Below, piece by piece: positions 8,501-14,641 of a stretch of DNA of 14,641 nucleotides (position 1 is the first letter of the stretch; each line of letters starts with the position of its first letter). Origin of the DNA: an uncultured Clostridia bacterium (GTDB taxonomy: Bacteria > Bacillota_A > Clostridia > TANB77 > CAG-508). The position numbers were made by a program, and so were the translations under genes. Location: positions 1 to 14,641 of the forward strand of contig CAQOYX010000039.1 in assembly GCA_948852375.1 (NCBI GenBank). The letters are read 5' to 3'. The notes under the pieces were generated by a model. That model worked only from the letters and a program-made list of their open reading frames with translations, did not search any database and was not told the origin of the DNA.

Positions 8501-8966
8501 CTTCTTCTTTCCAGCCTTGATCACCTATATCTTGAACATGTGCTTGATATTGTAATTTATATCCTTTTTCATGTAATCCTTCAGAAGTTATTGTAATAGC
8601 TTCAATTCTTCTTGCTTCCCATTGTGTTCCTATTATTGTATCTACGTCTGCTGGTGTTATTGTATATTCTCTATCTCCATGATCTTGTATATGTGCTTTT
8701 ACATGTAATGTTACACCTTCGCAGTTTTCCATTGATATTTTTATTGCTTCCATTCTTAATGATTCACCTGTTGTTCCTGCTCTATTTCCGTCTTTTTCCC
8801 AATTCATCCAATCTTTATCTTGTACATGTGTCATGTAGCTTATTGATGGTGTTTTTTCTACTGCTTCTTCTACAGCTGCGTTTGACATTGGTATAATTGC
8901 TGCTCCAGCCATAACTGCTGCTGTTAATAGTGTTGCTCCTATTTTTTTATTAATATTATTTTTTAT
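5589..8966 (-). CDS. Large secreted surface protein: ChW repeats, helical repeats, Flg_new-type repeats
   Basis: The protein is 1,125 residues if it starts at the AUA at 8966, or 1,107 from the first canonical start, the ATG at 8912. Numbering from the AUA, residues 1-30 are a signal peptide with a basic start (KNNINKK), a hydrophobic core and the cleavage-like end SNA. Three ChW repeats follow at about 42-81, 85-131 and 132-178; repeats 1 and 3 keep HVQD, W and aGT, while repeat 2 is divergent. Residues 180-975 are a long acidic, Ala/Glu/Lys-rich helical region of degenerate units. Residues 980-1046 and 1049-1121 are two Listeria-Bacteroides (Flg_new) repeats, with cores such as GYIFEEWYSD and GFTFDGWRV. 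There is no LPxTG motif or C-terminal membrane anchor. It is probably secreted and held at the surface by its repeats, perhaps as an adhesin. AAGGAAGG lies 8 nt before the AUA. Confidence 0.88.
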   Translation of the reverse strand: MKNNINKKIGATLLTAAVMAGAAIIPMSNAAVEEAVEKTPSISYMTHVQDKDWMNWEKDGNRAGTTGESLRMEAIKISMENCEGVTLHVKAHIQDHGDREYTITPADVDTIIGTQWEARRIEAITITSEGLHEKGYKLQYQAHVQDIGDQGWKEEGEEAGTRYEQKRLESIQLRIVRDLDTIKANEIAKLEIYDATLEEVFGKDDEAYKAISREISTAITNINSAKTEETVKAIFDNVLATIKELDPTIETTVQQVAEEKAKAIVEANKVIADYETIVPNVEGISENDKNIINTKIAAAKVNMENAKTPTAVKEIINTLTNVIETNYGLELAKTKAINELKPYLEEATEGVKTYINKEIKEINKKTFEDDVIAEKSTALDNVRAVITAQDVAKQICNVYRVETTNETTLRASEKTAIMSEIARKETKAMEAENKTDVENAIEELETWLEKDIRYADILERAEEAKKDIETSSALKQTINANITAIEAYIDTLNAEAKAIAQEYSKEYIEEIKNAKTETEANKIKTTALSEIPAKVAATMDYKEEYDRVMKRLNNYAKVVPTLGLSNLEEVNTYINETKANISNAVTGDEVRKYEADFDKLMVSLKLDEIMAEYDLEQARTNAIKKLEKYLTSDIKAVVKLAKDAIEAIEDEETEFVTVDEVKEILEDTISQINTERFNAAKTEAYNKMQEYADKEGASNEVKEAVRVAQQRILAITEGQDIEVSINNVNKELQKGINAVKEIDSSLVTSAKKEFEKQKTALLEKINGYKKVAEVGSTEARTIQEYINMVNDMTFENSSIQELNDKEAAFNLAIANFKSATKGNAIATLKEYKSANGENEYAEEKKAIDRILDNAISEIENLKVTVTEDEITAAGGEESVAIANKERKEVEAILAKIYKVVEDTAEGILEKYNTLHEAKDSAISALKDKLTDLPYGEYTIKVNNAITKIENEIIKLQDNGEYEETTTATDRIDNIVSAIPLLVKFVDVDGNVLGQQCVVKDSNAIKPADPIKTGYIFEEWYSDESLTSVFNFESTTITADTLVYAKFTETYTVTFDTNGATGEVKTIAPITVKSGEKITKPTEKLEKEGFTFDGWRVKGTSDYFNFTNTSITDNLTLVAVWAKNAD

Positions 8967-9163
8967 ATTTGATACCTTCCTTATATTTTGATTTATTTTT
9001 TATTAAAAGTTTCTCTATCGTATATCATCTTCGATTACTATTTTTCACCCCCTAATAATAAATTGATATAGTAGTTTTTTTACTCTGTATAAGGCTTAAC
9101 CTATATCCTTTTATATTAAAATGATATGCGACATAGCTTTTAATTTTTTAAATTTATGTCATT
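8967..9163 (-). promoter_or_regulatory. Long, possibly structured 5' leader of the surface protein gene
   Basis: About 190 nt separate the predicted transcription start from the translation start, and no convincing gene lies here. Two nested inverted repeats are visible: 9121-9130 can pair with 9019-9028 (9 of 10 positions, core ATATCAT/ATGATAT), and inside it CTATATC (9101-9107) pairs with GATATAG (9065-9071). A purine-rich GGGGGTGAAAAA lies near 9052-9041 on the minus strand. It does not match any riboswitch class I can recall. Folding is inferred from base pairing only; a simple unstructured leader remains possible. Confidence 0.35.
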
Positions 9164-9191
9164 ATTATATCACAAGCAAATAATATTGCAA
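9164..9191 (-). promoter_or_regulatory. SigmaA-type extended -10 promoter of the surface protein gene
   Basis: On the minus strand a -35 box TTGCAA (9191-9186), a 16-nt spacer and a perfect TATAAT (9169-9164) preceded by TGA (extended -10) are seen. The predicted start near 9157 leaves a leader of about 190 nt. Between this promoter and the LCP gene (9192-9323) I see only AT-rich DNA and no convincing terminator, apart from a weak A-run/T-run pairing around 9199-9223. Confidence 0.72.
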
Positions 9192-9323
9192 CAAAAATTT
9201 GAAAAAAAAGTAAAATATTTTTTCGTTTGCAAGCCATTTCTTAACATAATCGCTTATTATAAAGATTTTTTCCTATTTTTTACATTAATCCCAAGTTTTA
9301 TTAGTATTTACTTAAAAATATGC

Positions 9324-10400
9324 CTATTTGCTATATCCTGTCTTTTTTACAATTTTTTCACTTATTTCTTTTACTTTACTACTTGGTTCAAATCCTGCTT
9401 GTCCATATACTTTTTCATGTAATTCTTTTACATTTGATTCTAATGTGATTGGTGGACCATACCATACTCCGTTAATAGTTTTTCCTTCTGTTTTATATGG
9501 CCAACCAGTAGAATCTGTTATTTTATAACTTACAAGCTGTGGAATAAGTGATATTATTTCTCCTGAATTTATATTTGTATACACCTTTGGAAGTAAGGTA
9601 TCTGCTAGTGAATTTAATTTTGTTACACTCATTTTTTTAGCTTTATTTACTACTGCCATTAATATATCTCTCATCCTTTCAGTACGTTTGTAATCTCCTC
9701 CTGCTGTGTAACGAATTCTTCCATATGCTAGTGCTTGAACTCCATTTAAGTTTTGAGTTCCAGCTTTTGTAATATGACTTGCATTATTTTTAGTAACATT
9801 ATTTACTTCATCTATATATTCATTTATGTATTTCAATTCTTCACTTGTTATATTCATACTAACTCCTCCCACTGCATTTACTATATCAACAACTGATGAA
9901 AAATTTACTGTTACAAATTCTTTTATGTTTAAGTCCATGTTTATGTTTAATGTACTAATTGCTAATGCTGGTCCACCATATGAATATGCGTGTGTTACTT
10001 TATCTAATTGTCGTCCTGTTATTTCTAAATAAGTATCTCTATATACTGATGTTAAACTTACTTCTTTAGTTTTTTCATTAATTGTTGCAAGTATTATACA
10101 ATCACTTCTAGTTCCTTTTTCTAATTCATTATTTCTACTATCTACACCAAATATAGCAATTGTTCTATATCCTTCCATTTTTTCTTCTACACCTTGCGTT
10201 ACTTTTATTTCACTTGAAGCTATTTCTACATAGTTTACTTTTGATAATTTATCCTTTACATACCAAACTCCAACTCCTGCTCCTACTCCTAATAAAATAA
10301 TTAGTATTACAAAAATAATTAACATTACTTTTCCAAATGTTATTTTTCCTTTTCTTTTCGGTTCTTTATAACTTATTCTGTCCATAGAATGTTTTCCCAT
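9324..10400 (-). CDS. LytR-CpsA-Psr (LCP) family cell wall polymer ligase
   Basis: This 358-residue LCP protein would transfer undecaprenyl-linked anionic polymers (teichoic acid or capsule-type glycan) to peptidoglycan on the outer face of the membrane. A short basic cytoplasmic tail (KEPKRKGK) precedes one membrane helix at about 23-47, so the catalytic domain is extracellular. The domain keeps the conserved charged residues: D87 in IFGVDSRN, R98 and D100 in TRSD, R121 and D122 in SVYRDTYLE, and the arginine cluster YGRIRYTAGGDYKRTERMR at about 227-244. Length is normal. The ATG at 10400 has a strong TAGGAGATG site. It starts 37 bp after the argS stop, so it is probably co-transcribed with argS. 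It may act on the polymer made by the operon at 5050-1, although the two loci are separated by two genes. Confidence 0.95.
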   Translation of the reverse strand: MGKHSMDRISYKEPKRKGKITFGKVMLIIFVILIILLGVGAGVGVWYVKDKLSKVNYVEIASSEIKVTQGVEEKMEGYRTIAIFGVDSRNNELEKGTRSDCIILATINEKTKEVSLTSVYRDTYLEITGRQLDKVTHAYSYGGPALAISTLNINMDLNIKEFVTVNFSSVVDIVNAVGGVSMNITSEELKYINEYIDEVNNVTKNNASHITKAGTQNLNGVQALAYGRIRYTAGGDYKRTERMRDILMAVVNKAKKMSVTKLNSLADTLLPKVYTNINSGEIISLIPQLVSYKITDSTGWPYKTEGKTINGVWYGPPITLESNVKELHEKVYGQAGFEPSSKVKEISEKIVKKTGYSK

Positions 10401-10437
10401 AATTACTTCATCTCCTAATTCTTACAATATGTTATTT

Positions 10438-12153
10438 TTACATTTTTTCTGGCATATTTATTCCTAAGATTTTAGCACCATTTTTTAGAACTATATTTGT
10501 TGCATATGTCAAATAGATACGTGCATTTTGTGTTTTGGTTTCTTCTACAATTATTTTGTTTTCATTATAAAAACTACTAAATGCTTTTGATAAGTCTATT
10601 AAATATCTTGCTAATATTGATGGTTCATTTTTTAGTATTGCTTGTTCTATCGTGTTTGTGAATGAGTATATTAGTTTTATTATATTTTTTTCTTCTTTTC
10701 CTAAAAGCTCATCAAAGTCTATTTCTTCTATATTTGGTATCTGTTTTACTTTTTTTAATATACTATTTGTACGTACATATGTGTATTGTATGTATGGACC
10801 TGTTTCACCATTAAAATTTAACATAGTACCCCAATCAAATATTTCATCTTTTATTCTACTTCCAGATAAATCATTAAATATTATAGCTCCAATTCCTACT
10901 TTTTTTGCTATTTCTTGTTTTTCTTCTTCAGTAAAATCTGGATTTTTTTCTTCTATAATTTGTTTTACTCTTGTTATGGCTTCTTTTAGTAAGTCATCTA
11001 CTTTTATTACCTTTCCCTCTCTTGTAGACATTTTTCCATCTTTTAAATGTACCATTCCATAAGAAACATGTTCTAAACCAACTTGGCATTTTTCACTTAT
11101 TCCTAAAAGTTTTGACACTTCAAATAATTGCTTAAAATGTAAATTCTGTTCATATGCAACTACATATAAACATTTATCAAAATTATATGTTCTTGCTCTA
11201 TATAAAATTGCAGCAAGGTCTCTTGTTGCATATATTGTAGATCCATTTGATTTGCATATTATACATGGTGGCATTTTTTGTTCTTCCAAATCTATTATTT
11301 TTGCTCCTTCAGATTCAACCAATTTACCTGTTTTTTCTAATATATCTATTACTTCGTCTGTTTTGTCTTGATAAAATGCTTCTCCATTTAATGAGTCAAA
11401 TTTTATATCTAGTAAATCGTATATTCTGTAAAATTCTTTTAGACTCACTTCTCTAAACTTTTCCCAAAGTTCAACACAGTATTTATCTCCTTGTTCCAAG
11501 TTTTTAAAGTTATCCCTACACATTTGTAAAACTTCTTCATCATTATTACAAAGTTCATTTATTCTTACATATATTTTAGTTAACTCTTCTATTGGTTTTT
11601 CTTCTATGTTATATTCATTTCCCCATCTTTTATAGCCTTCTATCATTTTTCCAAATTGTGTTCCATAATCACCTAGATGATTTATTCCAATTGTGTTGTA
11701 TCCTAAATATTTATACATATTATATAAAGCTCTACCAATTAATGTATTTCTTAGATGTCCTATATGAAATGGTTTTGCAATATTGGGGGAAGAGTACTCT
11801 ACAATTATTGTTTTGTTATTTCCTAAATTTGATTTTCCATAGTTTTCTTTTTGATTATTTATTTCCTCTAATGTTACTTTTATAATTTCTAATGTTAAAA
11901 TAGTAAAATTAAGATATCCTCCTGCAACTTCTGCTACTTCTATATCAGTTCCTGTGATATCTAATTTTTCTTTTAATTCTTGTGCAATAACATTCGGTGC
12001 TTTTTTTAGTTCTTTTGCTAATCTAAAGCATGGAAATGCATAATCTCCCATTTTAGTATCTTTCGGTATCTCAATATATGTTACTAATTCTTTCTCATTT
12101 ATTTTTGTTACTTCACTTATTTTTTTGGCTATTTCTTGCTTAAAATCTTTCAT
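10438..12153 (-). CDS. argS: Arginine--tRNA ligase (ArgRS)
   Basis: This class I aminoacyl-tRNA synthetase charges tRNA-Arg using ATP in the cytoplasm. From the ATG at 12153 it is 571 residues, a usual bacterial length. An N-terminal additional domain at about 1-85 ends in VAGGYLNF; the catalytic Rossmann domain carries HIGH at 130-133 (in SSPNIAKPFHIGHLRNT) and the KMSK-type loop KMSTREG at 374-380; the C-terminal DALR-type anticodon domain ends in KILGINMPEKM. A GTG at 12162 would add three residues, but it falls inside the Shine-Dalgarno AAAGGGTG, which is spaced 8 nt from the ATG, so I prefer the ATG. The promoter at 12194-12219 drives it, with the LCP gene downstream. The identity is not in doubt. 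Confidence 0.97.
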   Translation of the reverse strand: MKDFKQEIAKKISEVTKINEKELVTYIEIPKDTKMGDYAFPCFRLAKELKKAPNVIAQELKEKLDITGTDIEVAEVAGGYLNFTILTLEIIKVTLEEINNQKENYGKSNLGNNKTIIVEYSSPNIAKPFHIGHLRNTLIGRALYNMYKYLGYNTIGINHLGDYGTQFGKMIEGYKRWGNEYNIEEKPIEELTKIYVRINELCNNDEEVLQMCRDNFKNLEQGDKYCVELWEKFREVSLKEFYRIYDLLDIKFDSLNGEAFYQDKTDEVIDILEKTGKLVESEGAKIIDLEEQKMPPCIICKSNGSTIYATRDLAAILYRARTYNFDKCLYVVAYEQNLHFKQLFEVSKLLGISEKCQVGLEHVSYGMVHLKDGKMSTREGKVIKVDDLLKEAITRVKQIIEEKNPDFTEEEKQEIAKKVGIGAIIFNDLSGSRIKDEIFDWGTMLNFNGETGPYIQYTYVRTNSILKKVKQIPNIEEIDFDELLGKEEKNIIKLIYSFTNTIEQAILKNEPSILARYLIDLSKAFSSFYNENKIIVEETKTQNARIYLTYATNIVLKNGAKILGINMPEKM

Positions 12154-12193
12154 TTCTTTCACCCTTTATTATGACTTTTTTATTATGTTTTAC

Positions 12194-12219
12194 ATTATAT
12201 CAAAAAGAGTACAAAAACA
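12194..12219 (-). promoter_or_regulatory. Extended -10 promoter of argS, overlapping the upstream terminator
   Basis: On the minus strand TATAAT (12199-12194) is preceded by TGA, making an extended -10 element. The -35 region is poor; candidates such as TTTGTT or TTGTTT lie inside the loop and 3' arm of the terminator hairpin at 12202-12241. The predicted start near 12187 gives a leader of about 34 nt before the ATG at 12153. Confidence 0.6.
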
Positions 12220-12241
12220 AAAGTGTTTTTGTACTCTTTTT
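12202..12241 (-). terminator. Intrinsic terminator with 17-bp perfect stem
   Basis: Positions 12202-12218 pair perfectly with 12225-12241 (core GAGTACAAAAAC/GTTTTTGTACTC) around a 6-nt loop, and both ends carry A5/T5 runs. It ends transcription of the Yip1-like gene, whose stop codon is 85 bp upstream, and because the structure is symmetrical it could also work on the + strand. This is the strongest terminator in the window. Confidence 0.9.
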
Positions 12242-12326
12242 TTAAATTATAGTACTTATTCATATATACTGTATTGTCTGTGAATTATAACATTGCAATT
12301 TATAGTTAATATAACATATCCATATA

Positions 12327-13025
12327 TTATATATATATTCCTAAATAAGAAATAACTAATGATACAACATAATAGATAGCATAAATTATAGCAAATTTTT
12401 TAATAAATTTTGAATCTTCTTCTTCTCCACATAATGCTTTTGTTGAAAAATATACAAGCACTATGCTAATTACTGAACAAAAGCCCAAAAATTTACTTGT
12501 TAATTTTGATGCTTGAGCACTTATTATATTTATTAAAGTTACAACATTTGCTAATATTACTGGTATTTTTGCTATTGATATAGATGTAATTGTTGTAATT
12601 ATAGATTTTTTATTTTCTTTGTTCATGAAGTATACTATTGCTGATAATGCTACTACATTAACAATTGGAGCAATTGTATATTTTACAATTGTTAATAGTT
12701 TTTCAAATGACATTTTAAAACCATATTTGCTACTAACTATTATCGAAAGTATTTGATATAAAAATTCTACAATAACCCATATTCCAACAAATATGATTGC
12801 CATTTTTAATGTTTTATTTGTGCTATCTTCTGAAATGTTTTTTATTGTTCCAATTGGATCTTTAAACATTGATGAAACAAATCCTGTTGCTTCTTTTGCA
12901 TCATTTTTAATGTCTACATTTTTAATTGTGTCTTTTACTTGATTAACTGCCTCTACTGTTTCTTTCTTTAATTCTTCTGTGTTAACTGTTTGTTCTTGAT
13001 TTTGGTTATTTTGGTTTTCTTCCAT
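12327..13025 (-). CDS. Yip1-like multi-pass membrane protein
   Basis: This 232-residue integral membrane protein has an N-terminal hydrophilic tail (1-70) that starts Gln/Asn/Glu-rich (MEENQNNQNQEQ) and continues as an amphipathic, probably coiled stretch (EELKKETVEAVNQVKDTIKN), followed by the phrase MFKDPIGTIKNI and about five membrane segments near 74-98, 112-134, 141-170, 180-198 and 210-230. The phrase FxDPxxTI before the first helix and the five-helix layout are typical of bacterial Yip1-domain proteins, whose function is poorly known. The ATG at 13025 has a strong AAAGGAGAATG site. Promoter and terminator candidates flank it, so it may be a single-gene unit. Coding status is firm; the family call is moderately supported. 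Confidence 0.8.
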   Translation of the reverse strand: MEENQNNQNQEQTVNTEELKKETVEAVNQVKDTIKNVDIKNDAKEATGFVSSMFKDPIGTIKNISEDSTNKTLKMAIIFVGIWVIVEFLYQILSIIVSSKYGFKMSFEKLLTIVKYTIAPIVNVVALSAIVYFMNKENKKSIITTITSISIAKIPVILANVVTLINIISAQASKLTSKFLGFCSVISIVLVYFSTKALCGEEEDSKFIKKFAIIYAIYYVVSLVISYLGIYI

Positions 13026-13062
13026 TTTACATTCTCCTTTTATTTTTATATTTTATTATATG

Positions 13063-13090
13063 TTTATAATAATGCAAATATTATAATCAA
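13063..13090 (-). promoter_or_regulatory. Candidate promoter of the Yip1-like gene
   Basis: On the minus strand TTGATT (13090-13085), a 16-nt spacer and TATAAA (13068-13063) fit a sigmaA promoter, about 38 bp before the ATG at 13025. The stretch is so AT-rich that chance matches are easy; another TATAAT lies at 13086-13081 without a good -35 box. Confidence 0.4.
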
Positions 13091-13099
13091 TTTTTCTAT

Positions 13100-13134
13100 A
13101 CCTAGGTGGACACAGGGAAACCTACCCCTACATG
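13100..13134. repeat. GC-rich REP-like imperfect palindrome between pfkA and the Yip1-like gene
   Basis: A 35-bp island with roughly half G+C stands out in AT-rich surroundings 10 bp after the pfkA stop codon. Read on the minus strand it begins CATGTAGGGGTAGGTTTCCC and continues GTGTCCACCTAGG. TAGGT can pair with ACCTA, or TAGG with CCTA plus a bulged extension. The start TGTAGGGG followed by an imperfect palindrome resembles a type of intergenic repeat that I recall from other Firmicutes genomes. Only one copy is in this window and no T-run follows on the minus strand, so it is not a classical terminator, although it could protect or end the pfkA transcript. Confidence 0.45.
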
Positions 13135-13143
13135 TAATATTTA

Positions 13144-14281
13144 TTAATCTCCTAAACAAATTCCAATGCTTCTTGCTGTTTTTACTAAATCGTGATCCAT
13201 TGTTACTCTTCTTATATTGCTTTCTTTTGTATTACCTGACACTGCTCCTATTTCTTTATTGTCTCCAACAACATCTTCAAGTGATACTGAATCTAGTTTT
13301 CCGTCTTTTAATACAGCTAAAACTCCAAATTTTCCTTCTAATGCAAGACTCATTGCTTTTGAACCATATTTTGTAGATAATACCCTATCAAATGCTGTTG
13401 GTGTTCCTCCCCTTTGCATATATCCAAGTGTTGTGTTTCTTGCTTCAAGTCCTGTTAATTGTTCTAATTCTTTTGCAACACGTACACCTGCTCCGCCAAG
13501 TTTTGTATTATCAACACCTTTACCATTATTTCGTACACCTTCAACAGATATTTCTCCGTTCTTTGGTGCTACACCTTCTGCAACTACAACAACACTAAAT
13601 CTTTTTCCTTTTCTTACTCTTTCTTGTATTTTTTCGGCTGCTTTATTTATATCATATGGAATTTCTGGAATTAACGCAACATCTGCTCCACCTGCTATAG
13701 CAGATTCTAGTGCAATCCATCCTGCATATCTTCCCATAACTTCTAATACCATTATTCTATGGTGTGTTTCTCCTGTTGTATGAAGCCTATCTATTGCTTC
13801 TGCTGCAACTGATACTGCTGTATTATATCCAAAAGTTATATCGGTACATGCAACATCATTATCTATTGTTTTTGGAACTCCTATAACATTTATTCCTTTT
13901 AAAGATAAATCTCTTGCAGATTTTTGTGTACCATCTCCTCCTAATGTAAACACGCAATCAAAGCCATCATCTTTAACATTTTGTACACATTTATCAGATA
14001 AATCTTTATAAACAACTTGTCCATTCTCTTCTACCTTATAGTTAAATACATTTGAATTAGTTGATGACCCTATAATAGAACCACCTTTATGAAGAATTCC
14101 GAGATGCAGAATTGTATGTGTCTAATCGTACATATTCATTATTTAGTAATCCTTTATACCCTTCTATAAAACCATAACATTCTACATTGTTTTGTTCTGC
14201 TGTTTTAACAATTGCACGTATTACAGCATTAAATCCTGAAACATCTCCACCATTTGCAAGTATTGCTACTTTTTTTACCAT
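13144..14281 (-). pseudogene. pfkA: 6-phosphofructokinase gene interrupted by a +1 frameshift
   Basis: The enzyme phosphorylates fructose 6-phosphate in glycolysis. The ATG at 14281 follows an AAGGAGATG site. The first 60 codons are read in one frame (AILANGGDVSGFNAVIRAI, then DTYNSAS), which stops at 14087. The rest, GILHKGGSIIGSS onward, continues in the next frame to the stop at 13144. Removing one G at 14101 (+ strand) joins both parts into a normal 378-residue protein. The repaired protein has GGDGT at 114-118 and PKTIDND at 136-142, with D140 as catalytic base. Gly117 points to ATP as phosphoryl donor, while Lys137 is the residue found in PPi-type and mixed-type enzymes, so this belongs to the mixed PFK subgroup. 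Apart from the frameshift the gene looks intact and functional, so a sequence error is likely. The C-terminal frame alone is open from about 14100 and has a GTG at 13953. Confidence 0.9.
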
Positions 14282-14324
14282 AGTTTATACATCTCCTTTT
14301 AATTTAACTTATATAACAATAGTT

Positions 14325-14352
14325 ATTATATCAATAATATTTAGTTTTACAA
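14325..14352 (-). promoter_or_regulatory. Extended -10 promoter of pfkA
   Basis: On the minus strand TTGTAA (14352-14347), a 16-nt spacer and TATAAT (14330-14325) preceded by TGA form a sigmaA promoter. The predicted start near 14318 gives a leader of about 37 nt. A 9-bp direct repeat, ACAATAGTT on the + strand, occurs at 14316-14324 and at 14350-14358, on both sides of the promoter, and could mark a repressor site. It may also be chance in AT-rich DNA. Confidence 0.6.
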
Positions 14353-14378
14353 TAGTTTTTTTTATTTTTTTATATTTT

Positions 14379-14641
14379 TTAAATATTATCTATTCCTCCT
14401 TCTATCTCATATACATTATTATAGCCTAATTTTTTTAGGACACTTACCGCATTTCTACTTCTTGCACCGACTTTGGCAATAACAAATAATTAATTGGTTT
14501 TTATTATCAATTATGTTTAAAATTTTACTACTAATTTCATAATTTGGTATACATATAGCACCATTTAGATGATATTCATTATATTCCCCTATTTTTTCTT
14601 ATAATTACTCCAAATGTGAATCATCATATCTTCTTCATTTT
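14379..14641 (-). pseudogene. Rhodanese-like domain, 3' part, with frame breaks
   Basis: Two adjacent minus-strand frames together encode the C-terminal half of a single-domain rhodanese: EYNEYHLNGAICIPNYEISS, then an active-site loop YCQS in one frame, and GARSRNAVSVLKKLGYNNVYEIEGGIDNI in the next, ending at the TAA at 14379. Deleting one G at 14469 (+ strand) restores the loop CQSGARSR, whose cysteine (codon 14478-14476) would carry the persulfide in sulfur transfer. Upstream of about 14590 the frame breaks again near a T6 run (14592-14597), where a missing base would connect to an open stretch reaching the window edge. The gene's 5' end lies outside or is degraded. It is 97 bp upstream of pfkA. 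Family identity is good; whether the breaks are real is unknown. Confidence 0.7.

Noticed and set aside
8996..9031. A possible 11-codon leader ORF (MIYDRETFNKK) upstream of the surface protein
   Set aside because: It has no properly spaced ribosome binding site and is too short to tell from chance.
9041..9157. A c-di-GMP or other known riboswitch in the surface protein leader
   Set aside because: The conserved core sequences of c-di-GMP-I and c-di-GMP-II riboswitches are not present; only generic pairing is seen.
12154..12162. GTG at 12162 as the argS start
   Set aside because: It overlaps the Shine-Dalgarno that is ideally spaced for the ATG at 12153.
13217..13783. A long rightward open frame opposite the phosphofructokinase gene
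   Set aside because: The minus strand encodes unmistakable PFK motifs here, and the rightward translation is Ser/Phe/Pro-rich with no ribosome binding site or family match.
1..14641. CRISPR arrays, tRNA or rRNA genes, insertion sequences, toxin-antitoxin or phage modules
   Set aside because: I found no regularly spaced repeats, cloverleaf sequences, transposase or integrase motifs, or paired small genes of such types.

Overview
The window comes from a very AT-rich, low-GC Gram-positive bacterium, most likely one of the Clostridia. The reasons are clostridial ChW repeats in a secreted protein, an LCP-family wall ligase, strong AGGAGG-type ribosome binding sites, TATAAT promoters and standard-code tryptophan (TGG) codons. 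Every gene I can support is on the minus strand, so transcription runs from high to low coordinates. I see no tRNA, rRNA, CRISPR array, transposase or phage gene.

In transcription order, the right end (14641 to 13144) holds the 3' part of a rhodanese-like gene and then a 6-phosphofructokinase gene (pfkA). Both are broken by what looks like the same lesion, a single extra base that turns CCA into CCGA on the + strand. This could be a systematic sequencing error or real decay. A GC-rich, REP-like imperfect palindrome follows pfkA. Next come a Yip1-like membrane protein with its own promoter and a 17-bp-stem terminator, then argS and an LCP-family protein 37 bp apart, which probably form one operon. 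The argS promoter overlaps the preceding terminator.

The middle (about 9191 to 5240) holds a strong extended -10 promoter and a leader of roughly 190 nt that may be folded. Then comes a large secreted surface protein of about 1,125 residues: signal peptide, three ChW repeats, a long helical repeat region and two Listeria-Bacteroides-type beta repeats. Its signal peptide lies upstream of every canonical start codon, and a good Shine-Dalgarno sits 8 nt before an AUA. A 72-residue protein with four cysteines, possibly an Ada-like zinc fold, follows and ends in a clear terminator.

The left third (5110 to 1) is a surface polysaccharide operon behind a near-consensus promoter. It encodes a GT4 glycosyltransferase, a radical SAM/SPASM-like enzyme, a second GT4 glycosyltransferase with a DUF1972-type N terminus, a DUF4422 protein, and the start of a polytopic membrane protein that may be a Wzy-type polymerase and runs off the window. 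A radical SAM enzyme of unknown substrate inside a glycan operon is the best candidate here for undescribed chemistry. The LCP protein could attach the finished polymer to peptidoglycan, but that link is inferred from family roles only.
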